Source of the DNA: Alloboseaceae bacterium BT-24-1
Lineage (GTDB): Bacteria; Pseudomonadota; Alphaproteobacteria; Rhizobiales; Beijerinckiaceae
Length of the DNA: 63,817 nt
Direction of reading: 5' to 3'
NCBI GenBank assembly: GCA_025846845.1
Contig: JAOYTL010000025.1
Location: forward strand, 1-63,817
Part shown: piece by piece, positions 44,382 to 53,594 of the stretch
Layout of the letters: every line of letters starts with the position of its first letter
Numbering within the stretch: position 1 is the first letter of the stretch
The notes under the pieces: generated by a model
Told to the model about the DNA's origin: nothing
Database searches by the model: none
The model's input: the letters and a program-made list of their open reading frames with translations, nothing else
Made by a program: the position numbers and the translations under genes

Positions 44382-46004
44382 TCAGCTCCGCAGTCCCGGC
44401 GCCTCCTGGCCGGTGCTGGCGACGTATTCGGTGTAGCCGCCGCCATAATTGTGCACGCCGTCCGGCGTCAGCTCGAGCACCCGGTTGGAGAGCGCCGCCA
44501 GGAAGTGGCGGTCGTGGCTGACGAACAGCATGGTGCCCTCATATTGCGCGAGCGCCGTGATCAGCATCTCCTTGGTGGCGATGTCCAAGTGGTTGGTCGG
44601 CTCGTCGAGCACGAGGAAGTTCGGCGGGTCGTAGAGCATCTTGGCCATGACGAGGCGGGCCTTCTCGCCGCCTGAGAGGAAGCGGCAGCGCTTCTCGACA
44701 TCGTCGCCGGAGAAGCCGAAGCAGCCGGCGAGCGCGCGCAGCGAGCCTTGCCCGGCCTGCGGGAACGAGCCTTCGAGCGATTCGAAGATGGTTTCGTCCC
44801 CGTCGAGCAGCTCCATGGCGTGCTGGGCGAAATAGCCCATCTTGACGGTGCCGCCGACAACGACCGTGCCTTCGTTCGGCTGCGTGGCGCCGGCGATGAG
44901 CTTCAGCAGGGTCGACTTGCCGGCGCCGTTGACGCCCATCACGCACCAGCGCTCCTTGCGCCGGACCTGGAAGTCCAGCCCCTCATAGATCGTCTTGCTG
45001 CCATAGCGGACATGCACATTCTTGAGGGTGGCGACATCCTCGCCGGAGCGCGGCGCCGGCTGGAACTCGAACTGCACGGTCTGGCGGCGCTTGGGCGGCT
45101 CGACGCGCTCGATCTTGTCGAGCTTCTTGACGCGGCTCTGGACCTGCGCCGCATGCGAGGCGCGGGCCTTGAAGCGCTCGATGAAGGCAACCTCCTTGGC
45201 GAGCATCGCCTGCTGGCGCTCGAACTGCGCCTGCTGCTGCTTCTCGGCGAGCGCGCGCTGCTGCTGGTAGAACTCGTAGTCGCCGGAATAGCTGGTCAGC
45301 GTGCCGCCATCGATCTCGACGATCTTGCCGACGATGCGGTTCATGAACTCGCGATCGTGCGAGGTCATCAGCAGGGCGCCGTCATAGCCCTTGAGGAAGC
45401 TTTCCAGCCAGATCAGGCTTTCGAGGTCGAGATGGTTGCTCGGCTCGTCGAGCAGCATGGCATCAGGCCGCATCAGCAGGATGCGGGCAAGCGCCACGCG
45501 CATCTTCCAGCCGCCGGAGAGCGCGCCGACATCACCCTCCATCATCTCCTGGCTGAAGCCGAGGCCGCCCAGCACCTCGCGGGCGCGACCGTCGAGCGCA
45601 TAGCCGTCGAGCTCCTCGAAGCGCCCCTGCACCTCGCCATAGCGGGTGATCAGATCATCCATTTCGTCGGCGCGGTCGGGATCGCCGAGCGCGACCTCGA
45701 GCTCCTTCAGCTCGGCGGCGATGGCGCTGACCGGGCCGATGCCATCCATGACCTCGGCGACGGCGCTGCGGCCGGCCATGTCGCCGACATCCTGGCTGAA
45801 ATAGCCGATGGTGATGCCACGATCGACCGAGACCTGACCCTCATCCGGAGCTTCCTCGCCGGTGATCAGCCGGAACAAAGTGGTCTTGCCGGCGCCGTTG
45901 GGGCCGACGAGGCCGACCTTCTCGCCCTTCTGCAGCGCCGCCGAGGCTTCGATGAAGATGATCTGCTGGCCGTTCTGCTTGCTGATGCTTTCGAGGCGAA
46001 TCAT
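44382..46004 (-). CDS. ABC-F family ATP-binding protein
   Basis: 540-residue cytoplasmic protein of two fused ABC ATPases with no membrane segment. The first has Walker A GPNGAGKTT and signature LSGGWKMRVALARIL, the second GVNGAGKST and LSGGEKARLVMAKML, joined by a basic, helical linker (about residues 240-310, LAEKQQQAQFERQQAM). ABC-F proteins act on ribosomes; this type (YbiT/Uup-like) is a housekeeping member. ATP-binding and P-site-tRNA-interacting linker are family knowledge. Confidence 0.93.
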   Translation of the reverse strand: MIRLESISKQNGQQIIFIEASAALQKGEKVGLVGPNGAGKTTLFRLITGEEAPDEGQVSVDRGITIGYFSQDVGDMAGRSAVAEVMDGIGPVSAIAAELKELEVALGDPDRADEMDDLITRYGEVQGRFEELDGYALDGRAREVLGGLGFSQEMMEGDVGALSGGWKMRVALARILLMRPDAMLLDEPSNHLDLESLIWLESFLKGYDGALLMTSHDREFMNRIVGKIVEIDGGTLTSYSGDYEFYQQQRALAEKQQQAQFERQQAMLAKEVAFIERFKARASHAAQVQSRVKKLDKIERVEPPKRRQTVQFEFQPAPRSGEDVATLKNVHVRYGSKTIYEGLDFQVRRKERWCVMGVNGAGKSTLLKLIAGATQPNEGTVVVGGTVKMGYFAQHAMELLDGDETIFESLEGSFPQAGQGSLRALAGCFGFSGDDVEKRCRFLSGGEKARLVMAKMLYDPPNFLVLDEPTNHLDIATKEMLITALAQYEGTMLFVSHDRHFLAALSNRVLELTPDGVHNYGGGYTEYVASTGQEAPGLRS

Positions 46005-46086
46005 GGTGTCCGGAGCGCTGAGAGACTGGGAGTTGCCGCGGACTTACAGGGCCGGCGGCGCGTGTGGAACCCCGTAAGCGGCCGGC

Positions 46087-46695
46087 TCAAGCCTTTGCGC
46101 TGCGTGCGACCATGGCGGTGATCGTCTCGAAAAGCTCCCGCTTCGCCTCCTCGGCGCCGACCTCGCCGGTCGCGGCAGCATGTGACAACGCCTCGGCGGC
46201 GCCGAGCATGGCGCGCAAGCCCGCGGTCGGGATCGGCCTGCCGTTCGCGAAAGGCGCGAGCAGGGCCCGGCAGCGCTCCAGGAAGATCACGTCGCAGTCG
46301 CGCTTGACCGCTGCGAGTTCAGGCGAGCCGGCCAGGGCCGCGACGACGCCGGGAATCTCGCGCCCCTGGGTCAGGACGCAGTCGACATAGGATGAGGCGA
46401 TCGCCCCGGCCTTGCCGGCGAGGCTGGCCTCGCTGCTGTCGAGCGCCGCACCCATGACCGCGTATTCCCGCAGGTCGAAGTCGCGATAGAGCGCGATCAG
46501 AAGGCCGCTGCGGGTGGTGAAGTGGTCGTAGACCACCGGCTTGGTGACGCCGGCCCGCTCGGCGAGGCGGCCGAGTGTCAGCGCGTCCGTGCCTTCCTCG
46601 CCAACGATCCGCCAGGCGGTCGCGATGAGCTGGCGCTGGCGATCCTCGCGCGTCAGGCGCTGGCGGCGCGGCCGATCGGTATCCGGGCTTGACAT
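46087..46695 (-). CDS. TetR-family transcriptional regulator
   Basis: 202-residue repressor. The HTH lies at about residues 18-65 (LIATAWRIVGEEGTDALTLGRLAERAGVTKPVVYDHF), followed by a ligand-binding helical domain. It is divergent from a flavodoxin-fold oxidoreductase, with a palindrome between them (46711-46721), the usual arrangement for a local repressor of that gene. Ligand probably a quinone or electrophile, by analogy. Confidence 0.9.
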   Translation of the reverse strand: MSSPDTDRPRRQRLTREDRQRQLIATAWRIVGEEGTDALTLGRLAERAGVTKPVVYDHFTTRSGLLIALYRDFDLREYAVMGAALDSSEASLAGKAGAIASSYVDCVLTQGREIPGVVAALAGSPELAAVKRDCDVIFLERCRALLAPFANGRPIPTAGLRAMLGAAEALSHAAATGEVGAEEAKRELFETITAMVARSAKA

Positions 46696-46710
46696 GTCTT
46701 ATGTACCAAA

Positions 46711-46721
46711 AGTAACTTACT
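46711..46721. promoter_or_regulatory. candidate TetR operator
   Basis: AGTAA-C-TTACT is a perfect palindrome in an AT-rich 77-base divergent gap, 16 bases before the TetR start and 52 bases before the oxidoreductase start. It probably autoregulates TetR and controls the oxidoreductase. Confidence 0.5.
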
Positions 46722-46772
46722 AGAAGTATATAGCGATTGCTGGCCGATCGCAATCACCACAGGAGACATCTC

Positions 46773-47378
46773 ATGCATGCCCTCGTCGTCGTCGCCCATC
46801 CCGATCCCGCCTCGCTCAGCCATGCCGTCGCGCAGGCGCTGGCCGATGGCGTCTCCGGCGCCGGCCACACGGTCGAAATCGCCGATCTCGCCAAAGAAGG
46901 CTTCGATCCGCGTTTCTCGCTGAACGATCTTGCCGTCCATCACCGCGAAATCTCCCAGCCCGCCGACATCGCCGCCGAGCAGGCCAGGGTCGACCGGGCC
47001 GATGCGCTGGTGCTGGTCTATCCGATCTACTGGTGGTCGATGCCGGCGCTGATGAAAGGCTGGATCGACCGGGTCTTCGCCAATGGCTGGGCCTATGAGG
47101 AGCTCGAGGACATGAAGACGATCAAGAAGCTCGAGCATCTGCCGGTCCATCTCGTCGCGCTCGCCGGCGCCGACATGCGCACCTTCGCCCGCCACGGCTA
47201 TTACGGCGCGATGAAGACGCAGATCGACCACGGCATCTTCGGCTATTGCGGCGCGCCGGTGGTGACTTCCGAGTTCCTGGTGCCGGTTCCGGAGATGTCC
47301 GACCATCTCGACACGGCGCGGGCGCTTGGTGGGAAGGTTTTCGGCACGAATCTCTCGCTTACGGAGAAGGCCGCCTGA
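46773..47378 (+). CDS. NAD(P)H-dependent flavodoxin-fold oxidoreductase
   Basis: 201-residue NQO1/KefF-like quinone reductase. N-terminal VVVAHPDPASLSHAVAQAL binds FMN phosphate, and VLVYPIYWWSMPALMKGWIDRVFANGWAYE (near residues 72-101) is the flavin loop. GGAG seven bases before ATG. The heme-oxygenase gene begins 48 bases later in the same direction, so read-through is possible. Confidence 0.93.
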   Translation: MHALVVVAHPDPASLSHAVAQALADGVSGAGHTVEIADLAKEGFDPRFSLNDLAVHHREISQPADIAAEQARVDRADALVLVYPIYWWSMPALMKGWIDRVFANGWAYEELEDMKTIKKLEHLPVHLVALAGADMRTFARHGYYGAMKTQIDHGIFGYCGAPVVTSEFLVPVPEMSDHLDTARALGGKVFGTNLSLTEKAA

Positions 47379-47426
47379 AATAGGCAGTCTTGACGAACCC
47401 GGCTCGCCGCCGCTTCTGTGGCGGCG

Positions 47427-47978
47427 ATGACCTTGCATTCGCTTCGCTTTCACCTCCGCGATCACACTCGCCAGGCCCATGAGGAACTCGACCGGACGAT
47501 TGGCCGGCTCGACAGCGCCGAAGCCTACAAGAGCTTCCTGCGCGCATCCCATGCGCATAGGCAGCCCGTCGAGCGCTATCTCGCAGGCGCCGAGTGGCCG
47601 GCCACGTTCGGCGACTGGCGGCCGACCGAACTCGGCCCCCTGATCGCGGCCGATCTCGCCGATATCGGAACTGAGCCGCCGGAATCGCGCCCTTTTGACC
47701 TGTCAAAAGACATAGCCTCCTTGGTCGGCGTCATCTACGTCCTCGAAGGCTCGGCCCTCGGGGCAAAGCTGATCAGGCGCATGGCAGGCGCCCTCGGCTA
47801 CGACGAAAACCATGGCGCGCGCCATCTGGTGCGGCAGGAGCGACTGGGGTCCTGGCGGGATCTGCTCGCGATCATGGAGAGTCTGGAGAGCATCGATCTG
47901 GCGGTGGCTGTACGCGCCGCCGAAACCACCTTCGAGCAGGCGGCGACCGCCATGCGGGAGAACGGATTCGGCCGATGA
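47427..47978 (+). CDS. bphO: heme oxygenase (biliverdin-producing)
   Basis: 183-residue heme oxygenase. The proximal heme-binding His is probably His18 in RQAHEELD, and the distal helix region is VGVIYVLEGSALGAKLI near residues 101-117. It overlaps the phytochrome gene (ATGA), so it supplies biliverdin chromophore in the same transcript. The gene order is typical of bphO-bphP. A GTG nine bases upstream is an alternative start. Confidence 0.9.
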   Translation: MTLHSLRFHLRDHTRQAHEELDRTIGRLDSAEAYKSFLRASHAHRQPVERYLAGAEWPATFGDWRPTELGPLIAADLADIGTEPPESRPFDLSKDIASLVGVIYVLEGSALGAKLIRRMAGALGYDENHGARHLVRQERLGSWRDLLAIMESLESIDLAVAVRAAETTFEQAATAMRENGFGR

Positions 47979-50512
47979 GCACAGTTGACCTGACCAATTG
48001 CGACCGGGAGCCGATCCACATCCCCGGTAGCGTCCAGCCGCATGGCTGCATGCTGGTTTGCGACGAGGAGGCGGTTGTCATCCGCCGCCATTCGGTCAAT
48101 GCCGCTGAGTTCCTCGGCCTGCCCGCGGGCAATCTGGTCGGGCGGCGGCTCGAGGAGGTGATGGGCGGAAAGCCGGTGCACGAGTTGCGCAATGCGCTCG
48201 TGCGCTCGGGCACGCCGGCGCGGGCCGGGCTGATGCCGAAGATGGTCTTCTCGGCCTCAGAACAGGCCTTTGACGTCAGCGTCCATCGCTATAAGGGCAA
48301 CGCCATCATCGAATTCGAGCGTTCGGCGCCGGACGGGGCGAGCTCGCCGCTGGAATTTGCGCGGACGCTGGTCGGGCGGCTATCGAGCGCGTCGAACCCG
48401 CGCGACATGATCTCGAGCGCGGTTCGCCTGCTGCGCGCCGTGCTGCAATACGACCGGGTGATGATCTATCGCTTCGCGGCCGACGGCTCCGGCCAGGTAG
48501 TGAGCGAAGCCAAGCGCGCCGATCTCGAAAGCTTCATGGGGCAGCATTTCCCGGCCTCCGACATCCCCAAGCAGGCGCGCCAGCTCTATCTGCTCAACCC
48601 GATCCGGCTGGTCTCGAATTCGAGCGGCGAGCGCTTTGCGATCGAGCCCGTGATCGACGAGAGCGGCGAGCCACTTGATCTGTCCTATGCGCATCTCCGC
48701 AGCGTCTCGCCGATCCATTGCGAGTATCTGCGCAATATGGGTGTCGCCGCCTCGATGTCGGTGTCGATCATCGTCGATGGCGAGCTCTGGGGGCTGATCG
48801 CCTGCCACCACTACTCGCCCCGCTCGATGTCGATGAACCAGCGTATCGCGGCGGAGATCTTTGGAGAGTTCTTCGCGCTGCAGCTCAGCGCCCTGACGCA
48901 GAAGCAGGCACTTGAAGCGGTCGACAGGGCCCGCGCCTTCCTCGGCAATCTCCTGGCCTCGGCTTCGCACAGCACGGATGTCGCCGGTTTCCTGCGCAGC
49001 AATCTCGACGAGTTCCGGCAATTACTGTCCTGCGACGGCATCGGCTTGTTGATGGAGGGGCAGTGGTCGGCGACCGGTTCGGTGCCGCCGGTGGAGACAG
49101 TGCCTGAGCTTGCCGGCCATGTCGGCATGTCGTCGCCGGGCGTCGTCTGGAGCAGCGACTGCCTGAGCGCGTCACTGCCGGGCGCGGGTGCATTCAGCGC
49201 CGATGTCTCCGGCGTGCTCGCCGTGCCGCTCTCACAATTGCCACGTGATTATCTGTTCTTCTTCCGCCGTGAGTTCGTGCAGACGATCGAATGGGGCGGC
49301 GACCCCAACAAGACCTACACGTCCGGCCCGCTCGGCGATCGACTGACGCCGCGCCAGAGCTTCGCCGTCTGGAAGCAGACGGTCGAGAAGCGCTCGCGTC
49401 CCTGGACGCAGATCGAGCGTGAGCTGGCCGAATCGACACGCAGTGCCCTGGTCGAAGTCGTGCTGCGCCAGGGCGAGCTCCTGGCGGAGGAACGCAAGAA
49501 GGCGGATCTGCGCCAGAAAATCCTCAATCAGGAGCTCAATCACCGGGTCAAGAACATCCTCTCGGTGATCAAGTCGATCGTCTCCTACCCGGTCGGCGAC
49601 GAGACGGAGATCGCGGCCTATATCGAGACGATCAAGGGCCGGATCGAGGCACTGTCGCATGCGCATGACCAGGTCATGCGCAGCGCCGGCGGCGGCGCAT
49701 TGCGGGCACTGATCGATGCCGAGCTAGGCCCGTACAAGACGGCTCCCGGACGCCTGTCGATCGCGGGGCCGGAGGTAGCGCTCGATGCACGCGCCTTCTC
49801 GGTGATGGCGCTGGTCGTCCACGAGCTCGCGACCAACGCTGCAAAATACGGCGCGCTGTCGCGCGAGAGCGGGCAGCTCTCATTGACCTGGGAGCGGGAT
49901 GACGACGGCAGTTGTCGCCTGCTCTGGCGCGAAAGCGGCGGCCCGCCGGTGAATGCGCCGACGCGCGAGGGCTTCGGCAGTGTGCTGGTCTCGCGCAGCA
50001 TCCCGTTCGATCTCGGCGGCAGCAGCGAAGTCTCGTATCTGCCCGAGGGCGTCGAGGCGCGCCTGGCGATTCCGGCGGTGTTCGTGACTTGGCTGTCTAC
50101 GCCTGCAGCCAACGAGATCGAGGCCGAGCGTCGTCCCGACGATCCGGCGGGAGATGAAGGCGAGCTGCTGGCCGGCAAGACTGTGCTCCTCGTCGAGGAT
50201 CAGTTCCTGATCGCGATGGAAGTCGAAGAGATGTTGCGGTCGCTCGGTGCCGGAGAGGTGGTCTCATGTGCGAGCGTGCGCGAGGCGCTGGCCGCAATCG
50301 AACGGCGCCGGCCGGAATGCGCAGTGCTCGACGTCAGCCTCGGTGCGGAGAATTCGGATGCGGTGGCGCAGCGCCTGCGCGAACTCGCGGTGCCCTACAT
50401 CTTCGCGACGGGCTACGATGCGGGGCCGTCTCTGGAGAGTGGAGTCCCGGCCCTGCGCAAGCCCTATACGCGGGCGGCGCTAGCGACTGCGCTCGCCGCC
50501 TTGAGCAGCTGA
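47975..50512 (+). CDS. bphP: bacteriophytochrome with HWE-type histidine kinase and receiver domain
   Basis: 845-residue red/far-red photosensor. PAS with the chromophore-linking Cys9 (TNCDREPIHIPG), GAF with the PASDIPKQARQLY motif (Asp196) and His248/His278 near the chromophore, PHY with a tongue PRQSF motif near 459. A HWE/HisKA_2 kinase follows: phospho-acceptor His523 in LNHRVKNIL and an N-box HELATNAAKYG (617-626). A C-terminal receiver has Asp742, phospho-acceptor Asp786, Thr812 and Lys829. The kinase and receiver are fused, so it can work as a hybrid; the output partner is not in the window. Confidence 0.94.
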   Translation: MSTVDLTNCDREPIHIPGSVQPHGCMLVCDEEAVVIRRHSVNAAEFLGLPAGNLVGRRLEEVMGGKPVHELRNALVRSGTPARAGLMPKMVFSASEQAFDVSVHRYKGNAIIEFERSAPDGASSPLEFARTLVGRLSSASNPRDMISSAVRLLRAVLQYDRVMIYRFAADGSGQVVSEAKRADLESFMGQHFPASDIPKQARQLYLLNPIRLVSNSSGERFAIEPVIDESGEPLDLSYAHLRSVSPIHCEYLRNMGVAASMSVSIIVDGELWGLIACHHYSPRSMSMNQRIAAEIFGEFFALQLSALTQKQALEAVDRARAFLGNLLASASHSTDVAGFLRSNLDEFRQLLSCDGIGLLMEGQWSATGSVPPVETVPELAGHVGMSSPGVVWSSDCLSASLPGAGAFSADVSGVLAVPLSQLPRDYLFFFRREFVQTIEWGGDPNKTYTSGPLGDRLTPRQSFAVWKQTVEKRSRPWTQIERELAESTRSALVEVVLRQGELLAEERKKADLRQKILNQELNHRVKNILSVIKSIVSYPVGDETEIAAYIETIKGRIEALSHAHDQVMRSAGGGALRALIDAELGPYKTAPGRLSIAGPEVALDARAFSVMALVVHELATNAAKYGALSRESGQLSLTWERDDDGSCRLLWRESGGPPVNAPTREGFGSVLVSRSIPFDLGGSSEVSYLPEGVEARLAIPAVFVTWLSTPAANEIEAERRPDDPAGDEGELLAGKTVLLVEDQFLIAMEVEEMLRSLGAGEVVSCASVREALAAIERRRPECAVLDVSLGAENSDAVAQRLRELAVPYIFATGYDAGPSLESGVPALRKPYTRAALATALAALSS

Positions 50513-50517
50513 GCGAT

Positions 50518-51399
50518 TCAGGCCCGTCCGCGCACGCTCGCCTGCGGCTTCACCCGCATCTCCAGGAAGTTGCGCAGCTCGGTCACGCGCTTGACCGGAT
50601 CGAGCACCTCCTCGTCGAGGCCATGGGCCCAGGCGAGGTCGCGGCGGGCGGGATCGGCGTCGAGCGTGTCGAGATCGGCGAGCCAGGCCTTCGTATCGGC
50701 CTCGTCCTTGCGGAAGCCGCGCTCGATCAGGATCCCACTGTGCCGCCGCAGGATCGTGGCGACGAGGCTGAGCGAGAATTCCGGGTGGTACTGCACACCC
50801 CAGAAGCTGCCGCCGTCCTGGCGGAACTCGGCGGCCTGGATCGGGCTCATCGCGTTCGAGGCCAGGATGGTCGCATCCGTAGGCGGCGCGACGATGCTGT
50901 CGAAATGGATCGCCGGGGCGTCGAAGGCGGCGGGCCGGCCAGCGAGCAGCGGGTGCCGGGCGCCGGCTTCGGTCAGGCTGATCCGGCGGGCAAAGCCGAT
51001 CTCGAGTCCGTTGGGGTTGAGCGCCACCGTCCCGCCGGCGGCGACGGCGCCGATCTGGATGCCCCAGCACGAACCGAAGCAGGGCGTGCCGCTCTTGTAG
51101 ATCGCCCGCATCAGCTCGATCTGCCGGGTCACGGCCGGCTCGGGGCTGTGGATATGGAGCGAGGAGCCGGTCAGGGCGATGCCGTCATAGGAGGAAAGGC
51201 CGGAGCCATCCGGCAGGTTGGCGCCTTCGTCGGCCGGCAGGCAGATATCGGTCACCAAGGACGGCTCGATCCGGCGCAACTCAGCCGCATAGGCTTCAGA
51301 CGGAGTTGCGCCCCAGTCGCGGACATAGTCCTCGCGTTGCTCGCGCTTGTAGCCGTCGACGACGAGGACACGGAGCGGCTTTGCGCTGAACATGTTCAT
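50518..51399 (-). CDS. type 1 glutamine amidotransferase
   Basis: 293-residue class I GATase. The nucleophile is Cys111 in CFGSCWGIQI; the His-Glu pair follows in GVQYHPEFS near 225. No fused synthetase domain. Cytoplasmic; related proteins hydrolyse gamma-glutamyl compounds or act on GMP-synthase-like substrates. ATG 51399 has AGGAAG just upstream. Convergent with bphP. Confidence 0.88.
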   Translation of the reverse strand: MNMFSAKPLRVLVVDGYKREQREDYVRDWGATPSEAYAAELRRIEPSLVTDICLPADEGANLPDGSGLSSYDGIALTGSSLHIHSPEPAVTRQIELMRAIYKSGTPCFGSCWGIQIGAVAAGGTVALNPNGLEIGFARRISLTEAGARHPLLAGRPAAFDAPAIHFDSIVAPPTDATILASNAMSPIQAAEFRQDGGSFWGVQYHPEFSLSLVATILRRHSGILIERGFRKDEADTKAWLADLDTLDADPARRDLAWAHGLDEEVLDPVKRVTELRNFLEMRVKPQASVRGRA

Positions 51400-51510
51400 G
51401 GCTTCCTCGGCACGTTTGCGTCCGGCGACGGGCTGCATTGCGCCCTCTCATAGGACAAGCGCGACTGGCAAGGCTATGCAAGCGCTCCGCAGACATGAGG
51501 ATCATGCATC

Positions 51511-52416
51511 TTGCAGCCTGCCGCCTCCCTTCCGCAGCGCGTCTGGGCAAATGCCTATGTCCTGCTGACGCTGACGACCCTGATGTGGGCCGGCAATGCC
51601 GTCGCCAGTCGGCTTGCCGTTGGCGAGATCGCGCCGATGACGCTGACCGCGCTGCGCTGGGTCTTCGTCTGCGCCGTCATGCCCTATCTGTTCCGCCAGG
51701 GCCTGCGTGAGCACTGGCTGGCGCTGAAGGCGAGCTGGCTCAAGATCACGCTGCTCGGCGCCTTCGGCTTCACTGCCTTCAACACGCTGATGTACGTCGC
51801 CGCCTATTCGACGACGGCAATCAATATCGGCATTCTACAGGGCTCCATTCCGGTCTTCGTGCTGCTCGGCGCGTTCCTCGCCTTCCGCACGCCGATCGGC
51901 GGCCTGCAGGCGCTCGGCGTCACCGTCACCATCCTCGGCGTGCTGGTCACGGCGAGCCGCGGCGACTGGCACATCCTCTCGCAGCTGAGCTTCGTGCCGG
52001 GCGATCTCTGGATGATCGTCGCCGGCATTCTTTATGCCGGCTACACGGTCGGTATCCGCACGCGCCCGCCGATGCCCGGGCTGATCTTCTTCACCGCGAT
52101 GGCGATCGTCGCCTGCCTGGTCTCGCTGCCACTGTTCGCGATCGAGATTGCGACCGGAAACGCCTACTGGCCGACGCAGAAGGGCTGGCTGATCCTGCTT
52201 TATGTGGTGATCGGCCCCTCGATCATGTCGCAGCTCTTCTTCATGCGAGCGATCGAGCTGATCGGCCCTGGCCGGGCCGGCGTCTTCGTCAATCTTGTGC
52301 CGGTGTTCGCGCCGCTGCTCGCCGTGCTGATCCTTGGCGAGCGGCTTGCGCTCTATCACGCGCTGGCGCTGGCGCTGGTGCTCGGCGGGATCTGGATCGC
52401 CGAGCGGAAGATCTGA
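51511..52416 (+). CDS. DMT/EamA-family transporter
   Basis: 301-residue protein with ten predicted helices in two EamA repeats (first around residues 13-140, second from 155). The opening LTTLMWAGNAVASRLAVG and the AAYSTTAINIGILQGSIPVFVLL segment are typical of RhaT/YdcZ-like drug/metabolite exporters. No ATG fits; TTG at 51511 with GAGG upstream is used. Substrate unknown. Confidence 0.85.
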   Translation: MQPAASLPQRVWANAYVLLTLTTLMWAGNAVASRLAVGEIAPMTLTALRWVFVCAVMPYLFRQGLREHWLALKASWLKITLLGAFGFTAFNTLMYVAAYSTTAINIGILQGSIPVFVLLGAFLAFRTPIGGLQALGVTVTILGVLVTASRGDWHILSQLSFVPGDLWMIVAGILYAGYTVGIRTRPPMPGLIFFTAMAIVACLVSLPLFAIEIATGNAYWPTQKGWLILLYVVIGPSIMSQLFFMRAIELIGPGRAGVFVNLVPVFAPLLAVLILGERLALYHALALALVLGGIWIAERKI

Positions 52417-52438
52417 GGCTTCCGCTCAGAGGTATCCG

Positions 52439-52705
52439 CTATTTGGCTGCCGCTACTTTGGTGCGCCGAGCCTTGGGCGCCTTGGCCGGCATGTTTTTCA
52501 AGGCTTCGGCGGCAGCCTCCGCATCGACCGCCTCCTTGGCGAGCCGCAGGGCGCGCAGCCTTGCGGTCTTCTCGGCGACAGCCCGTTGCTCGGCGCGCAC
52601 GGCTTCGAGCGCGCTCTCCGCTTCTTCCCGCCGCTTCTCGACCTTGGCGAAGTTCCGTTCCGCCCGAAGCTTGGCGTCTTCGGCGGAGAGTCCCTTGGTT
52701 GCCAT
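52439..52705 (-). CDS. small coiled-coil protein of unknown function
   Basis: 88-residue, highly charged protein with a predicted continuous helix from about residue 8 to 70 (Ala/Glu/Arg rich with heptad spacing) and a lysine/alanine tail. It lies 23 bases after the S21 gene in the same direction, a combination seen in Rhizobiales. No function is known. Confidence 0.7.
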   Translation of the reverse strand: MATKGLSAEDAKLRAERNFAKVEKRREEAESALEAVRAEQRAVAEKTARLRALRLAKEAVDAEAAAEALKNMPAKAPKARRTKVAAAK

Positions 52706-52728
52706 GGCTGCGGCTCCTCTGACCTGGA

Positions 52729-52989
52729 TCAGGCGACTGCCGGGCGCGGCGGCCGAACCGGACGCGGCTTCGGCTTCGGTGCGGCGATCAAGCCCTCGCG
52801 CTGCGCCTGCTTGCGGGCGAGCTTGCGGGCGCGGCGGATGGCATCGGCCTTCTCGCGGACGCGCTTCTCGGACGGCTTCTCATAGGCAGAACGCCGCTTC
52901 ATCTCGCGAAACACGCCCTCGCGCTGCATCTTCTTCTTCAGGACGCGCAACGCCTGTTCGACATTGTTGTCGCGGACGAGAACCTGCAT
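52729..52989 (-). CDS. rpsU: 30S ribosomal protein S21
   Basis: 86-residue small-subunit protein. The N-terminal core QVLVRDNNVEQALRVLKKKMQ and REGVFREMKRRSAYEKPSEKRVR are diagnostic. A C-terminal extension rich in Lys, Pro and Arg (APKPKPRPVRPP) is typical of alphaproteobacterial S21. It needs no further partner in the window; a terminator separates it from the upstream cold-shock gene. Confidence 0.96.
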   Translation of the reverse strand: MQVLVRDNNVEQALRVLKKKMQREGVFREMKRRSAYEKPSEKRVREKADAIRRARKLARKQAQREGLIAAPKPKPRPVRPPRPAVA

Positions 52990-53020
52990 TCGGACTTCCT
53001 CGTGTAAACGTCTCTTGAAA

Positions 53021-53049
53021 CAAAAAAGGGCCGGGTGATCCCGACCCTT
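53021..53049 (-). terminator. rho-independent terminator of the cold-shock gene
   Basis: On the minus strand AAGGGTCGGG and CCCGGCCCTT form a ten-base stem (one G-U pair) with a four-base loop, followed by TTTTTTG. It lies 88 bases past the cold-shock stop, between it and rpsU. Confidence 0.85.
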
Positions 53050-53136
53050 CCTCAGCTATCCTGCGCGGAGCGGGTCTGGCGCCGGTACATCCGCGGTCGC
53101 CTGCCCCTGATCTCTTATGCTGGACAGCGCGTCAGC

Positions 53137-53346
53137 TCACTCGGCGCGGAGATTGTCGGCCGACATCTTGCCCGAGCGCTTGTCCTGGACGAGCTCGTAC
53201 GAGATCTTCTGACCGTCGCGGAGGTCGCGCATGCCAGCGCGCTCGACGGCGCTGATGTGGACGAACACGTCCTGACCACCATCATCCGGCTGAATGAAGC
53301 CGAAACCCTTGGTCCCGTTGAACCATTTCACTGTGCCACTGGCCAT
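53137..53346 (-). CDS. cspA: cold-shock protein CspA family
   Basis: 69-residue single-stranded-nucleic-acid-binding protein. RNP1 KGFGFIQP and RNP2 DVFVHISA are intact. AAGGA about nine bases before the ATG. It has a leader of at least 100 bases upstream (promoter-like sequence near 53477-53505), as common for csp genes controlled by mRNA structure. Confidence 0.96.
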   Translation of the reverse strand: MASGTVKWFNGTKGFGFIQPDDGGQDVFVHISAVERAGMRDLRDGQKISYELVQDKRSGKMSADNLRAE

Positions 53347-53476
53347 AATCATATTCCTTCTTGCGGGTGGTAATTCACACGCAGCCGCATGCCGCGCATG
53401 TTTTCGATTTGAGCAGGAAGGTCGTCAGCGGTGCGCAGAAGCGCGGGCCAATTCGTTCGGCCTAGATCGAGCCCTA

Positions 53477-53505
53477 CAAATGGGGGTTTGTCTTTCATTT
53501 GTCAA
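53477..53505 (-). promoter_or_regulatory. possible promoter of the cold-shock gene
   Basis: TTGACA (53505-53500 on the minus strand) followed after about 17 bases by CATTTG/TTTGTA. The -35 is good, the -10 poor. It would give a leader of about 125 bases. Otherwise the 248-base gap between the GntR and cspA genes shows nothing recognisable. Confidence 0.3.
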
Positions 53506-53594
53506 CGCAACTTTACCGTGCGCCGTCGGTAACGAGCGCGCACCGACGAGGCGGGGGCGCTCGCAAGCCTTTATTCCGCGCTGTTTTTGCCTGT

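Noticed and set aside
44382..46004. Antibiotic-resistance ABC-F
   Set aside because: Short linker without the long ARD extension typical of resistance members; matches the housekeeping YbiT/Uup group.
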